A stretch of 15,900 nucleotides of DNA from Caulobacter sp. CCH9-E1 (GTDB lineage Bacteria > Pseudomonadota > Alphaproteobacteria > Caulobacterales > Caulobacteraceae): assembly GCF_001556515.1 (NCBI RefSeq), contig NZ_LSJA01000291.1, forward strand, positions 1 to 15,900. Reading direction: 5' to 3'. Position numbers and translations under genes: made by a program. Below the pieces are notes generated by a model. That model saw nothing but the letters and a program-made list of their open reading frames with translations, was not told where the DNA came from and did not search any database. This document shows positions 1-7,513 of this stretch, piece by piece. Each line of letters opens with the position of its first letter. Position 1 is the first letter of the stretch.

Positions 1-532
1 ACATGTCGCCGATGTCCTCGTCGACCATGTGGCGCAGCGGCTGGGTCAGGCGACCGCCGTAGACGCCGTCCAGCTTCGCGCCGGGATGCACGCGCTCGGA
101 CTTCCAGGACTTCACGCCCAGACGGAACAGGCGCGCGGCCGAGGACGTGCCGAACGAGCCGCCCCAGCCGTGACGGACCAGTTGGTCGCCGATGTAGTTG
201 TCGATCGGCACCTGATACCAGTCCGCCGCGCCGCCGCGGGCGATGGTCTCGCGGACCTCCTGGGCGAAGGCGGGGGTGACGCCCTCGTCGGCGTCCAGCT
301 CCAGGATCCAGTCGCCGGTGCAGCGCGCCAGGCCGGCGTCCTTGCGCGCGCCCTCGATCGGGAAGATGCCGGAAACCACCCGGGCGCCGTACTGGCGCGC
401 GATGGCTTCGGTGCCGTCGCTGCAGCGGTCGGCGACCACGACGATCTCGTCGCAGAACGACAGGGCGGCCAGACAGGCGGGCAGGCGCTGTTCCTCGTTG
501 TGGACGCAGAGCAGCGCGGTAAGCTTGGTCAT
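1..532 (-). CDS. Family 2 glycosyltransferase (GT2, WaaE/KdtX-like), 3' part cut by window edge
   Basis: The 177 N-terminal residues are visible; the gene reads off the left edge with no stop. It begins MTKLTALLCVHNEEQRLPAC, the usual opening of GT2 enzymes (beta strand, then N-E-E), followed by EIVVVADRCSDGT (about 29-41) and a D-x-D motif in LELDADEG (D80, D82), which in this family binds the metal and nucleotide-sugar. The pattern resembles the WaaE/KdtX branch that adds a sugar to the lipopolysaccharide inner core, so a cytoplasmic role in envelope polysaccharide synthesis is inferred; donor and acceptor are unknown. No membrane segment is seen in this part. The ATG at 532-530 is chosen because it begins directly at the first beta strand. 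It is on the same strand as the TonB receptor, 125 bp downstream, and that gap holds no obvious terminator. Confidence 0.88.
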   Translation of the reverse strand, partial: MTKLTALLCVHNEEQRLPACLAALSFCDEIVVVADRCSDGTEAIARQYGARVVSGIFPIEGARKDAGLARCTGDWILELDADEGVTPAFAQEVRETIARGGAADWYQVPIDNYIGDQLVRHGWGGSFGTSSAARLFRLGVKSWKSERVHPGAKLDGVYGGRLTQPLRHMVDEDIGDM

Positions 533-657
533 CACTCGAAATCCCTGATCGAGCGTCCCGCGCCCCAGCGGCCGCTCTCACAGAAGATGACGGCGCCGTT
601 CGCGGTCTCCCCCCGGGGCCGGCGCTAAGAAACATGCAAGCTTTGCGACGGCCGGGC

Positions 658-3057
658 TTAGAAGTTCGCCGACAGGGATAGGCTCCACGTGCGGGGCCGT
701 TGCGGCGTGACCTGGCGGACCTGGCCGAAGCTGAAAGGATTGCCGTAGGCGAAGGTGTCGCTGGAGCTGTTCCAGGGATTGCTGACGAACACCGCCGCGC
801 GCCAGCGGTCGGTCATCACCTGGGCCGAGACCTTGCCGGTGTAATAGCCGCCCATGGACGGGGAATAGCGCGGGTCAAAGGTCAGGCGCGAACGGCCGAT
901 ATAGCCGGTCTCGGCCGTCAGCATCAGCGTGGCCTCGGTCGTCAGCGGCCGATGGTAGGTGACCAGGCTGCCGAAGGAGACGTCCGGCACGCCGGGAAGG
1001 CTGGCCGCCGCGCCGATGCCGAAGCCCGGCGCGATGCGGGTCAGCTTGGGCTCGTTGAACAGGGCGTTGCCCGAAACGGTGAGGCGGTTCGTGGCGCGCC
1101 AGGCGGCCTCGACCTCGACCCCGCGATTGCGGCCGTCGCCGATATTGGCGGTGTAGGACAGGCCCGAGGGGAAGTACTGGTCGGTCTGTATGTTGCGCCA
1201 GTCGTCGTAGAAAAGCGCCGTGCGCAGGTTCAGGCGGCCTCGGAACGGGGTCAGGGTGGCGCCGATCTCGTAGTTGCGCAGGTGGTCGGGGTGGAACACG
1301 CGGCGCGTCGGCGCGGGGACCACCAGTCCCCCGGAGTTGAACCCGCCGGCGCGATAGCCCTCCGAGGTCAGCAGATAGATCATGCCGCCGCCGGACAGAT
1401 CGCGCTGCAGCGAGACCTTGGGCGAGAAGCCGCTGAACGACGCCTTGCGATCGAGATCCCGCGAAGTCCCGGGAGACGGCGCCAGCACGTGGGATCGCGT
1501 GTGGACCGTGGTCTTGAACCGGCGTCCGCCCACCGAGGCCTTCCAGCCGGCCCCGAGGTCGTAACTGGCCTCGCCATAGACCGCGTACTCGTTCAGCAGG
1601 TCCTTGCGGTTCTCATTATAGACCGTGCGGGTGACGTTCGAGCTCCGGGCGCGAAGGCCCGCGTCGCCCTCCTCGATGCTGTTGGCGGCGAAAAGGCCGA
1701 CCATCCAGCGCAGCCGGCCTCGCTCCGGACCGGTGTAGAGCGCGTCCTGGACGGCCATCCGCACCCGCGAGCTTTCGTCGTACAGGCCCAGCTCCACGCC
1801 CGCCTCGGCGAACTGCGTCAGGGCCAGGGTGGCGTCGTAACGGCTGGCGAACTTGTGGGCGACGTAACCGGTCACGGATTCGAACTGCCCCCAATCGCCC
1901 GAACCGCTGATCTTCAGCGAGGTCTGGCCGAGCCGGTTGCGATGCGTCTCGCGCACCTGGTTGGCGCGGCGAGGACCGCTGGGGGCCAGGGTGACGTACT
2001 GGGTGTCCTTGGACGAGACGCTCTGGCCGGCGACGCCCAGCCGGAGCTCCCATTCGCCCCGCTCGACTCGCCAAGCCACGCGGCCGCCCCGGCGCGTGGT
2101 CTTGTCCACGTTGGACAAGCGCAGGTTCACGTCGTCCAGGTAACCGCCGTCGACGTCGTGGTAGAGCGTCGCCCGCAGGGCCGACTGGGCGCTGGTCGGC
2201 ACGTTGACCACGCCTTCGAAGCGATAGCTGTTGGAGCCCGACTCGGTATCGGCGAAGGTCGCGCCGGCCGAGGCGGAATAGGCGCCGAGCTCGGGCGCGC
2301 GGGTGACGATGCGGTAGATGCCGCTGAGCGAGCCGCCGCCGTAGAGCGCGCCTTGCGGGCCGCGCAGCACCTCGACGCGCTCGACGTCGATCAGCCGAAG
2401 GTCGGGGTCGGGGGCGTTGTAGTTGACCGGCAGGTCGTCGAGATAGGTCCCCACCGTCGACTGGGTGCGTCCGGTGAAGGTGCCGTCCGACAGCCCGCGC
2501 AGCAGGATCTTGTTGCGCGCCGCGCCCAGGTTGGTGGTGATGAAGCCGGCGGTCTGGCGCGCCACCGAACCGGTCTCGCCGACCCCGGTGTCCTGCAGCT
2601 GGGGCGAGCCGATGACGCTGACGCCGCCCGGCAGGCTGCCCAGTCGCGCGGGACGCTTGCCGGCCGTGATGATCAGCGGCGCCAGAGGGGCGACAGGCTC
2701 GATCGCGGTCGGCGCGACGGGGCGGGCGACCACCTGAGGGCGGGCCGGGGGTTTGAGCGGAGAAAGGCGGACCGTGCGCGCGTCGACCAGAGCGTAGGCG
2801 CAACCGCGTCCGGCCACGGCGCGGTCGAGGGCCTCGCGCAGCGTGAACGACCCGACCAGGGGAACGCCTGGGCCCTTGCAGGCCTCGACGCCGCCGACGC
2901 TGACGCCCATGCGGACGCCCAGCTCGATCAAGGTTTCCGAGGTGGTCGTCTGGCGGATGTCCAGGCGCACGCGGCCATCGACAGCGGCGGCGGCGCCGCG
3001 TCCGCTAAGGCCAAGTCCCAGGACGCTGGCGGCGAAAAGGAGAAGGGCCCGTCTCAG
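658..3057 (-). CDS. TonB-dependent outer-membrane receptor with N-terminal STN signalling domain; probable CTG start
   Basis: This is an outer-membrane beta-barrel that imports a ligand using TonB energy and signals through FecR. Counting from the CTG at 3057-3055 it has 799 residues: signal peptide (1-25, start LRRALLLFAASVLGLG, ending AAAA), STN domain (about 27-100), a TonB-box-like stretch IITAGKRP (129-136), plug domain (about 137-257, with VERVEVLRGPQGALYGGG) and a 22-strand-type barrel ending in Phe (SLSANF), the usual assembly signal. The first ordinary start codon in frame is GTG at 2970, which would remove the signal peptide and cut into STN. The frame is open upstream to a TAG at 3072-3070 with no ATG, GTG or TTG. 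The CTG at 3057 has AGGCGG eight bases upstream. It lies 21 bp after fecR. The ligand is unknown: siderophore, other metal complex or carbohydrate are all possible. Confidence 0.9.
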   Translation of the reverse strand: MRRALLLFAASVLGLGLSGRGAAAAVDGRVRLDIRQTTTSETLIELGVRMGVSVGGVEACKGPGVPLVGSFTLREALDRAVAGRGCAYALVDARTVRLSPLKPPARPQVVARPVAPTAIEPVAPLAPLIITAGKRPARLGSLPGGVSVIGSPQLQDTGVGETGSVARQTAGFITTNLGAARNKILLRGLSDGTFTGRTQSTVGTYLDDLPVNYNAPDPDLRLIDVERVEVLRGPQGALYGGGSLSGIYRIVTRAPELGAYSASAGATFADTESGSNSYRFEGVVNVPTSAQSALRATLYHDVDGGYLDDVNLRLSNVDKTTRRGGRVAWRVERGEWELRLGVAGQSVSSKDTQYVTLAPSGPRRANQVRETHRNRLGQTSLKISGSGDWGQFESVTGYVAHKFASRYDATLALTQFAEAGVELGLYDESSRVRMAVQDALYTGPERGRLRWMVGLFAANSIEEGDAGLRARSSNVTRTVYNENRKDLLNEYAVYGEASYDLGAGWKASVGGRRFKTTVHTRSHVLAPSPGTSRDLDRKASFSGFSPKVSLQRDLSGGGMIYLLTSEGYRAGGFNSGGLVVPAPTRRVFHPDHLRNYEIGATLTPFRGRLNLRTALFYDDWRNIQTDQYFPSGLSYTANIGDGRNRGVEVEAAWRATNRLTVSGNALFNEPKLTRIAPGFGIGAAASLPGVPDVSFGSLVTYHRPLTTEATLMLTAETGYIGRSRLTFDPRYSPSMGGYYTGKVSAQVMTDRWRAAVFVSNPWNSSSDTFAYGNPFSFGQVRQVTPQRPRTWSLSLSANF

Positions 3058-3078
3058 GAGCAGGCCCGCCTACGCGCG

Positions 3079-4056
3079 TCAGTTCGAAGCGGACGGCCTT
3101 CCGCGCAGGACAATGGCATCATCGGTCGGCGTCGCCGAAATAGGCATCAGGCTGGTCAGGCGGCGAACCATCGCATCCTGACTATCCACGATCAATACGC
3201 CGGAAAACCGCAGCGTGGCCGTATTTTCCCCTTCGAGGCGAAGGGGGCGGTCGAAATAGTGGTTCATGTCGCCGACGATCCGAGCCAGCGGCTGGTCACG
3301 ATAGACCAAGCGACCCGAGCGCCAGCCCACCTGATCCTCGGCGGCGACCGACCGCACCGAGACGCCGGACGCGCCTTCCACATGCTCCAGCATCTGGCCG
3401 GGACGCAGTCGGACGGGCGTGTCTTCGCCGTCGGTCGAGACCTCGACCAGGCCGCGCAGGACGGTGACGCTGAGCTGGCCGTCGCGGCGGCGCACGTCGA
3501 ACTTGGTGCCGAGCACCCGCACCGTCTCGTCGCCGGCGGTGATCAGGAAGGGACGGGCGCTGTCATGCGCCACGTCGAACAGGGCCTGGCCCTCGTGGAC
3601 CGTGACGCGACGAGCGTCCTTCTCCAGACGGACCGACACGTGCGAGTCGGTGTTCAGGTCGATGCGGGTGCCGTCGGCCAGGTCCAGGGTGCGGCTTTCA
3701 CCCTTGGCGGTGGTGTAGAGCGTATCGGGCTGGGGCAGCAGTTCGCCCCACGGCGCCACCGTGATCGCGATGGCGGCCGCGGCGGCGGCGGCGCCCAGAC
3801 CGCCCAGCCAACGCCAGTCGATCGTGAACGCCGGCTTGGCCGCGGCGCGCCTGGGTTCGGCCAATTCCCCCCGGACGGCCGCCCCTCGCTGGAAGATCTC
3901 CTCGTCGACGGCCTGGATGGCGTCATACGCCTCCTGCGCGCCCGGCTCGGAAAGCCAGGCGTCAAACGCCAGCCAGTCGGTCTCATCGACCTCCGGCCGC
4001 TGCAATCGGGTCAGCCAATCGGCCGCCTCTTGCAGATGCTGCGCTGACCGGCTCAT
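3079..4056 (-). CDS. FecR-type anti-sigma factor / sigma regulator
   Basis: A 325-residue single-pass inner-membrane regulator that binds the FecI-type sigma factor in the cytoplasm and senses the receptor STN domain in the periplasm. The N-terminal segment (about 8-50: EAADWLTRLQRPE, then FDAWLSEPGAQEAYDAI) is the typical cytoplasmic domain of this family. An Ala-rich membrane span follows at 84-103. The FecR domain lies at about 112-205, with ADGTRIDLNTDS and RVLGTKFDVR. The C-terminal part (about 253-320) fits the STN-binding region. I chose the ATG at 4056 because it has GGAG nine bases upstream and starts at the conserved domain; a GTG at 4092 would add 12 residues. It lies 85 bp after the sigma gene and 21 bp before the receptor start, so one operon is likely. 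Confidence 0.93.
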   Translation of the reverse strand: MSRSAQHLQEAADWLTRLQRPEVDETDWLAFDAWLSEPGAQEAYDAIQAVDEEIFQRGAAVRGELAEPRRAAAKPAFTIDWRWLGGLGAAAAAAAIAITVAPWGELLPQPDTLYTTAKGESRTLDLADGTRIDLNTDSHVSVRLEKDARRVTVHEGQALFDVAHDSARPFLITAGDETVRVLGTKFDVRRRDGQLSVTVLRGLVEVSTDGEDTPVRLRPGQMLEHVEGASGVSVRSVAAEDQVGWRSGRLVYRDQPLARIVGDMNHYFDRPLRLEGENTATLRFSGVLIVDSQDAMVRRLTSLMPISATPTDDAIVLRGRPSASN

Positions 4057-4141
4057 CCGGCTTTGCTCCGACGAGGATCCATCATCCCCCACGGGAAGGA
4101 CGTCGCGACGATGCCCCGCCCTCTATTGAGAGATGCATAAA

Positions 4142-4723
4142 TCAACGCAGTCGCCTCGTCAGGGTCTTTAGGGCCGAGCTTATGTGCTTTTCCACCGTAC
4201 TGGTGCTGATGCCCATGCGACGGGCTGTCTCGGCATGGCTGAGGCCCTCCAGCTTGTGCAGTTGGAAGGCGTGGCGGGTCTTTTCCGGAAGGTCGTCCAC
4301 GGCCTCGACCAGGGCTCTCAGGCGTTGCCGGGAATGGACGACTTCATCGGCCGCCGGCTCATCGGCGACCTCGTGTCCCGCCAGGACCGTCGTATTGGCT
4401 TCGCGCCAGTCATGGTCGCGCGCGCCAGAGCGTTTCTGGCTGCGCAGGCGATCCAGCATGAGGTTCGAGCCGATGCGGTGCAGCAGGGCGGACGGGTTGT
4501 CCACCGCGCTGTCCGCCTCCATCGCCATAAGCCGCAGATAGAGATCCTGCACCAGGTCCTCCGCCTCGGCGCGCGAGCTCAGTCGCGCGGCGAAGAAGCG
4601 CACCAGATTGGCCCGCTTCTCCTCATAAAGGCTCAACAGCACGGCCTTGTCCGAGCCTGTTGCGCTCAAAAGATCACCCGCTTCCACACCACGCTGTCCC
4701 CCACAGGCCGCAGCAATATCCAT
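4142..4723 (-). CDS. FecI-type ECF sigma factor
   Basis: Up to 193 residues. Region 2 is seen at about 32-95 (LYEEKRANLVRFFAARLSSR, AEDLVQDLYLRL, then LDRLRSQKR) and region 4 at about 141-190, including the helix-turn-helix LSHAETARRMGISTSTVEKH. This is the arrangement of iron-starvation type ECF sigma factors, which are released by FecR when the receptor binds ligand and then transcribe the receptor gene. The start is uncertain. The ATG at 4723 has no good ribosome site, and the first 20 or so codons are poorer in G/C at third positions than the rest. A GTG at 4687, preceded nine bases upstream by GGGGGA, would give 181 residues and still contain all of region 2. Confidence 0.92.
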   Translation of the reverse strand: MDIAAACGGQRGVEAGDLLSATGSDKAVLLSLYEEKRANLVRFFAARLSSRAEAEDLVQDLYLRLMAMEADSAVDNPSALLHRIGSNLMLDRLRSQKRSGARDHDWREANTTVLAGHEVADEPAADEVVHSRQRLRALVEAVDDLPEKTRHAFQLHKLEGLSHAETARRMGISTSTVEKHISSALKTLTRRLR

Positions 4724-4761
4724 CTTTTGAGCGGAAAGACGATCGTTTGTTGCGACTGCAG

Positions 4762-4773
4762 GACACCGGTGTC
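4762..4773. repeat. Perfect 12-bp palindrome GACACCGGTGTC
   Basis: The two halves are exact reverse complements with no spacer. It lies about 40 bp upstream of the proposed ATG of the ECF sigma gene, a position where an operator could act. No regulator is identified, and a 12-bp palindrome can occur by chance in GC-rich DNA. Confidence 0.4.
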
Positions 4774-4826
4774 GAGCAACGTCTCTTTGGCGAGGTCTCC
4801 GGGGTCTGCGCCTTGAGCGCGAAAAG

Positions 4827-4858
4827 CCCTGTCGCGTCGCGTCTCGAGACGAACAGGG
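4827..4858. repeat. Nested inverted repeat around the palindrome CGTCTCGAGACG
   Basis: A perfect 12-bp palindrome at 4840-4851 sits inside outer arms CCCTGT (4827-4832) and ACAGGG (4853-4858), so the whole can fold as an asymmetric hairpin. On the minus strand it is followed by CTTTT, so it could also be a weak leftward terminator, although no gene is seen to its right on that strand that would need one. Confidence 0.4.
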
Positions 4859-5050
4859 ACCCGCGAAGGGCGTAACCTTGCTCGAATAGGCTCTGCATCA
4901 TGTGGCGAAATGTCGCGCGGGTCGTGTTTGGGTTGTCTGACGCCAGCGCCTGTCGCCGCCGCCACGATCGTCACGGTAGCGCTCCCATCGCGCTTGGCCT
5001 CCGCGGCGAATGATCCTACCGATGCGGCGTCAATCTTCGGGAGCCGCCGC

Positions 5051-5896
5051 ATGACCGTCATCGACAAGGGCCAGGCCAGTCTGTCGTTCGTTCCCGAGGT
5101 CGGCGGCGCCGTCTCGGGCTTCACGGTCGGCGGTCGTGACGTGCTGCGGCCCGCGGCGGCTGGGACGAGCGACGCCCTGATGACGGCCTGCTTTCCGCTG
5201 GTCCCGTTCTGCAACCGCATCCCGCACGGCCGGTTCGTGTTCGAAGGGCGCGAGGTTGTGCTGCCGCCGAACCTGGCGGGACACCCGCACCCGCTGCACG
5301 GCCAGGGCTGGCGCTCGGCCTGGACCGTCGAACACGCCGCCGACGGCGAGGCGCTGCTGTCCTACCAGCACGCGCCGGACGCCTGGCCCTGGGCCTATCG
5401 CGCCGAGCAGCGCTTCCATCTGCTCGACTCAGGTTTCCGCGCCCAGCTGACGGTGATCAACACCAGCGACACGGCGATGCCGGCGGGCCTGGGCTTCCAT
5501 CCCTATTTCCCGCGCCGCCCGGGCGAGACCCTGACCGCCGCCAATGACGGCGTCTGGCTGATCGACACCGAAGTCCTGCCGACCGAGCATCATCCGGGGC
5601 CGTGGGAGGCCGACTGGGCGGCCGGCGCGGCGGTCGAGGGGCATGGCCTGATCGATCACTGCTACACCGGCTGGGACCAGCGGGCGGTGCTGCGCGCGCC
5701 TGGGCGGCCGGAGACGGTGATCACCGCCTCGCCGGAATGTCGCTGGCTGCACGTCTATGTCCCGCCGGGCGAGGACTTCCTATGCGTCGAACCCTGCGCC
5801 AGCCGCCCAAACCCGTTCGGCGAGGGCGACACCGGCATGGTCGTGTTGCAGCCGGGCGAAAGCCGCTCGATCTGGATGGAGATCGCTACGGCGTGA
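5051..5896 (+). CDS. Aldose 1-epimerase family protein (GalM-like)
   Basis: A 281-residue cytoplasmic enzyme of the galactose mutarotase fold, which interconverts alpha and beta anomers of a free aldose or acts on a related sugar. Family residues are present: the NRIPHGRF stretch (55-62), PLHGQGW (81-87, His83), the catalytic-base His150 in LGFHPYF, Asp202 in LIDHCYTGW and the catalytic Glu247 in LCVEPCA. There is no signal peptide. The ATG at 5051 is preferred because GGGAG lies seven bases upstream and the family homology begins here; an in-frame ATG at 4910 would add 47 residues of low-complexity sequence. The substrate is not known from sequence. The last 11 bp overlap the end of the convergent transglycosylase gene. 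Confidence 0.92.
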   Translation: MTVIDKGQASLSFVPEVGGAVSGFTVGGRDVLRPAAAGTSDALMTACFPLVPFCNRIPHGRFVFEGREVVLPPNLAGHPHPLHGQGWRSAWTVEHAADGEALLSYQHAPDAWPWAYRAEQRFHLLDSGFRAQLTVINTSDTAMPAGLGFHPYFPRRPGETLTAANDGVWLIDTEVLPTEHHPGPWEADWAAGAAVEGHGLIDHCYTGWDQRAVLRAPGRPETVITASPECRWLHVYVPPGEDFLCVEPCASRPNPFGEGDTGMVVLQPGESRSIWMEIATA

Positions 5897-7184
5897 TGCC
5901 GGCCTGGGCCTTCAGCCGGGCGACCATGTCGCTCGACATGTAGCCGTCGGCCGGCAGCTGCTGGCTCTGCTGCCAGGCGCGCAAGGCCTTGCGGGTGCCC
6001 GCGCCGATCACGCCGTCGGCGGGGCCGGGATTGAAGCCGACGCGGGCGAGGGCCATCTGGGCGGCCATGCGGTCCGACAGCGACAGCGCGGTCTCCTGCG
6101 GCCAGGCGGTAACCAGCGGTCCGCCGCCGCCGAAGCGGTCGGCCAAGAGGCCGATGCCCAGGGCGTAGGACGTCGAGTTGTTGTAGGTCCGGATCGCGAA
6201 GTGGTTCGGCAGGGCCAGGAACGCTGGACCGGCCGCGCCCGCGGGCAGGATCAGGCCGGCGGGCTGGGCGGCGTCCGCCTCGGTCCAGGGCAGTCCGTCG
6301 GCGCGACGAACGCCTTTTTCTTCCCACCAGGCCGGAATCTCGCGCGGGCCTTCGGCCAGGGCGTAGTCGAAGCCGGCGGGCAGGATCACTTCCTGGGCCC
6401 AGCCCACGCCGGGCTTCCAGCCGCCCTTGACCAGAAGATTGGCGGCCGAGGCCAGGGAGTCGGCGTCCGAGCCCCAGATGTCGCGCCGGCCGTCGCCGTC
6501 GAAGTCGACGGCCGTCGCGCGGTAGCTCGACGGGAGAAACTGGGTCTGACCCATGGCTCCGGCCCAGGAACCCTTCAGTTGCTCGCGGGTGTCCTCGCCC
6601 GATTCGATGATCTTCAGGGCGGCGATCAGTTCGCCTTCGGCCCAGGCGCGTCGGCGACCGTCGTAGGCCAGGCTGGCCATCGAGCGGACGACGTCAAAAT
6701 CGCCCTGCAGCTTGCCGAACGCCGACTCCATGGCCCAGACCGCCAGCAAGATGTCGCGCGGCACGCCATAACGCGCCTCGATCTGCGGCAGGAAGGCCAG
6801 CTGCTCGCGCTTAGCGCGGCCGATGGCGATGCGGTCGTCGCTGATCACGCCGGCGATATAGGCGCCCACGGGCTTGGAGAACTCCGGCTGCCGGCTGTCC
6901 AGGCTGATGACTCTGGGATTGGGCGTGACGCCAGAGAGCTCGCGATCGAACACCTGCGGCGAGACACCGGCGGCGATGGCGCGAGGCCTGAAGTCCGACA
7001 GCCAAGCGTCGAAGGCTAGAGTCTCGGCGTCAGCGGGCGTCGGCGGGGCGGCGGAGGGCGTCTGCGGCGCTTGGGATTGCGGCGCGGTTTGCGGCGCCGG
7101 GGCCGGGGTCATCGGCGGATGCGGAGCGGTCTCAGCGCAGCCAGCAAGGAACAGGACAAGAAAGACGCGACGATCAAGAGCCAT
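5886..7184 (-). CDS. Lytic murein transglycosylase, MltB/SLT_2 type lipoprotein with C-terminal peptidoglycan-binding domain
   Basis: A 432-residue enzyme that cleaves the MurNAc-GlcNAc bond of peptidoglycan by a lytic (non-hydrolytic) reaction. A lipoprotein signal with lipobox LAGC (Cys16) is followed by a Pro/Ala-rich linker (about 20-52), the SLT_2 catalytic domain (about 55-350) and a PG_binding_1 domain (about 370-428, ending in [15 protein letters not shown]). The catalytic acid is Glu153 in [27 protein letters not shown] (225-240) matches the EF-hand-like calcium loop known in Slt35/MltB. The lipid anchor would place it in the periplasm on a membrane; which membrane cannot be told. 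The ATG at 7184 is the only reasonable start upstream of the lipobox. Its stop lies inside the end of the epimerase gene on the other strand. Confidence 0.95.
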
Positions 7185-7280
7185 GCGGGGGAAGCTACCG
7201 GCGTTCGGACGATGGGTTCAATCACAAGCGCGCGGCCCGGGGTAAGTTCCCTCAAACATGCGTGAGAGCCCTGGAGCGCA

Positions 7281-7309
7281 TTGACTCAACGGCCCGTCGC
7301 ACTTATACG
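7281..7309 (+). promoter_or_regulatory. Sigma-70-type promoter for rpmJ, with a CcrM site (GACTC) over the -35
   Basis: TTGACT (7281-7286) and TATACG (7304-7309) are separated by 17 bases; TTATAC with 16 is the alternative. This is the best housekeeping promoter match in the window. Transcription would start near 7316, giving a leader of about 70 nt that contains a small hairpin (CCGGA-TGT-TCCGG, 7327-7339). GACTC at 7283-7287 is a GANTC methylation site overlapping the -35. Confidence 0.7.
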
Positions 7310-7387
7310 CACCGCCTCCGAAACACCCGGATGTTCCGGCCGCTCTCTTGGCGCGCCCGAACCTCTCCGCTGAGTACAGAGACGGTC

Positions 7388-7513
7388 ATGAAGGTTCGCA
7401 GCTCGCTGAAGTCGCTGAAGGGTCGCCACCGCGACTGCAAGATGGTTCGCCGCAAGGGCGTCATCTACATCATCAACAAGACCGACCCGCGCTTCAAGGC
7501 CAAGCAGGGCTGA
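7388..7513 (+). CDS. rpmJ: 50S ribosomal protein L36, zinc-independent (C-minus, YkgO-like) form
   Basis: A 41-residue basic protein starting [20 protein letters not shown] and ending in RFKAKQG, the recognisable form of bacterial L36 that binds 23S rRNA. The zinc-ribbon form uses Cys-x2-Cys plus a further Cys and a His. Here only Cys17 remains, so this is the zinc-free type, common as the only L36 in Alphaproteobacteria. A sigma-70-type promoter lies about 80 bp upstream. Its stop TGA shares its A with the ATG of the next gene, so the two are very probably co-translated. Confidence 0.96.

Larger units (their letters stand above)
4724..5050. other. Divergent non-coding gap between the sigma factor gene and the aldose epimerase
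   Basis: This 327-bp stretch separates two divergently read genes and should hold the promoters of both. I see no convincing gene in it: open frames on both strands lack recognisable motifs, and one plus-strand frame merely extends the epimerase upstream. It contains two perfect 12-bp palindromes (listed separately) and, directly before 5051, a ribosome site. No clear -35/-10 pair was found on either strand. Confidence 0.6.

Noticed and set aside
29..628. Open frames on the plus strand at the left edge
   Set aside because: They are antisense to a glycosyltransferase with clear GT2 motifs; the real gene has no stop inside the window and so is easy to miss.
700..4047. A 1115-codon open frame on the plus strand
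   Set aside because: It lies antisense to the receptor and fecR, whose domains are unmistakable. Its composition (Arg, Gly, Ala, Asp rich, no motif) is what the reverse strand of GC-rich coding DNA gives.
4910..5050. N-terminal extension of the aldose epimerase resembling a weak signal peptide
   Set aside because: A good ribosome site precedes the ATG at 5051, and the family homology starts there. The extension has low-complexity sequence and no clear cleavage site.
4666..5220. Minus-strand open frames across the fecI-epimerase gap
   Set aside because: They overlap the starts of two well-supported genes, have no recognisable motif, and show no consistent G/C third-position bias.
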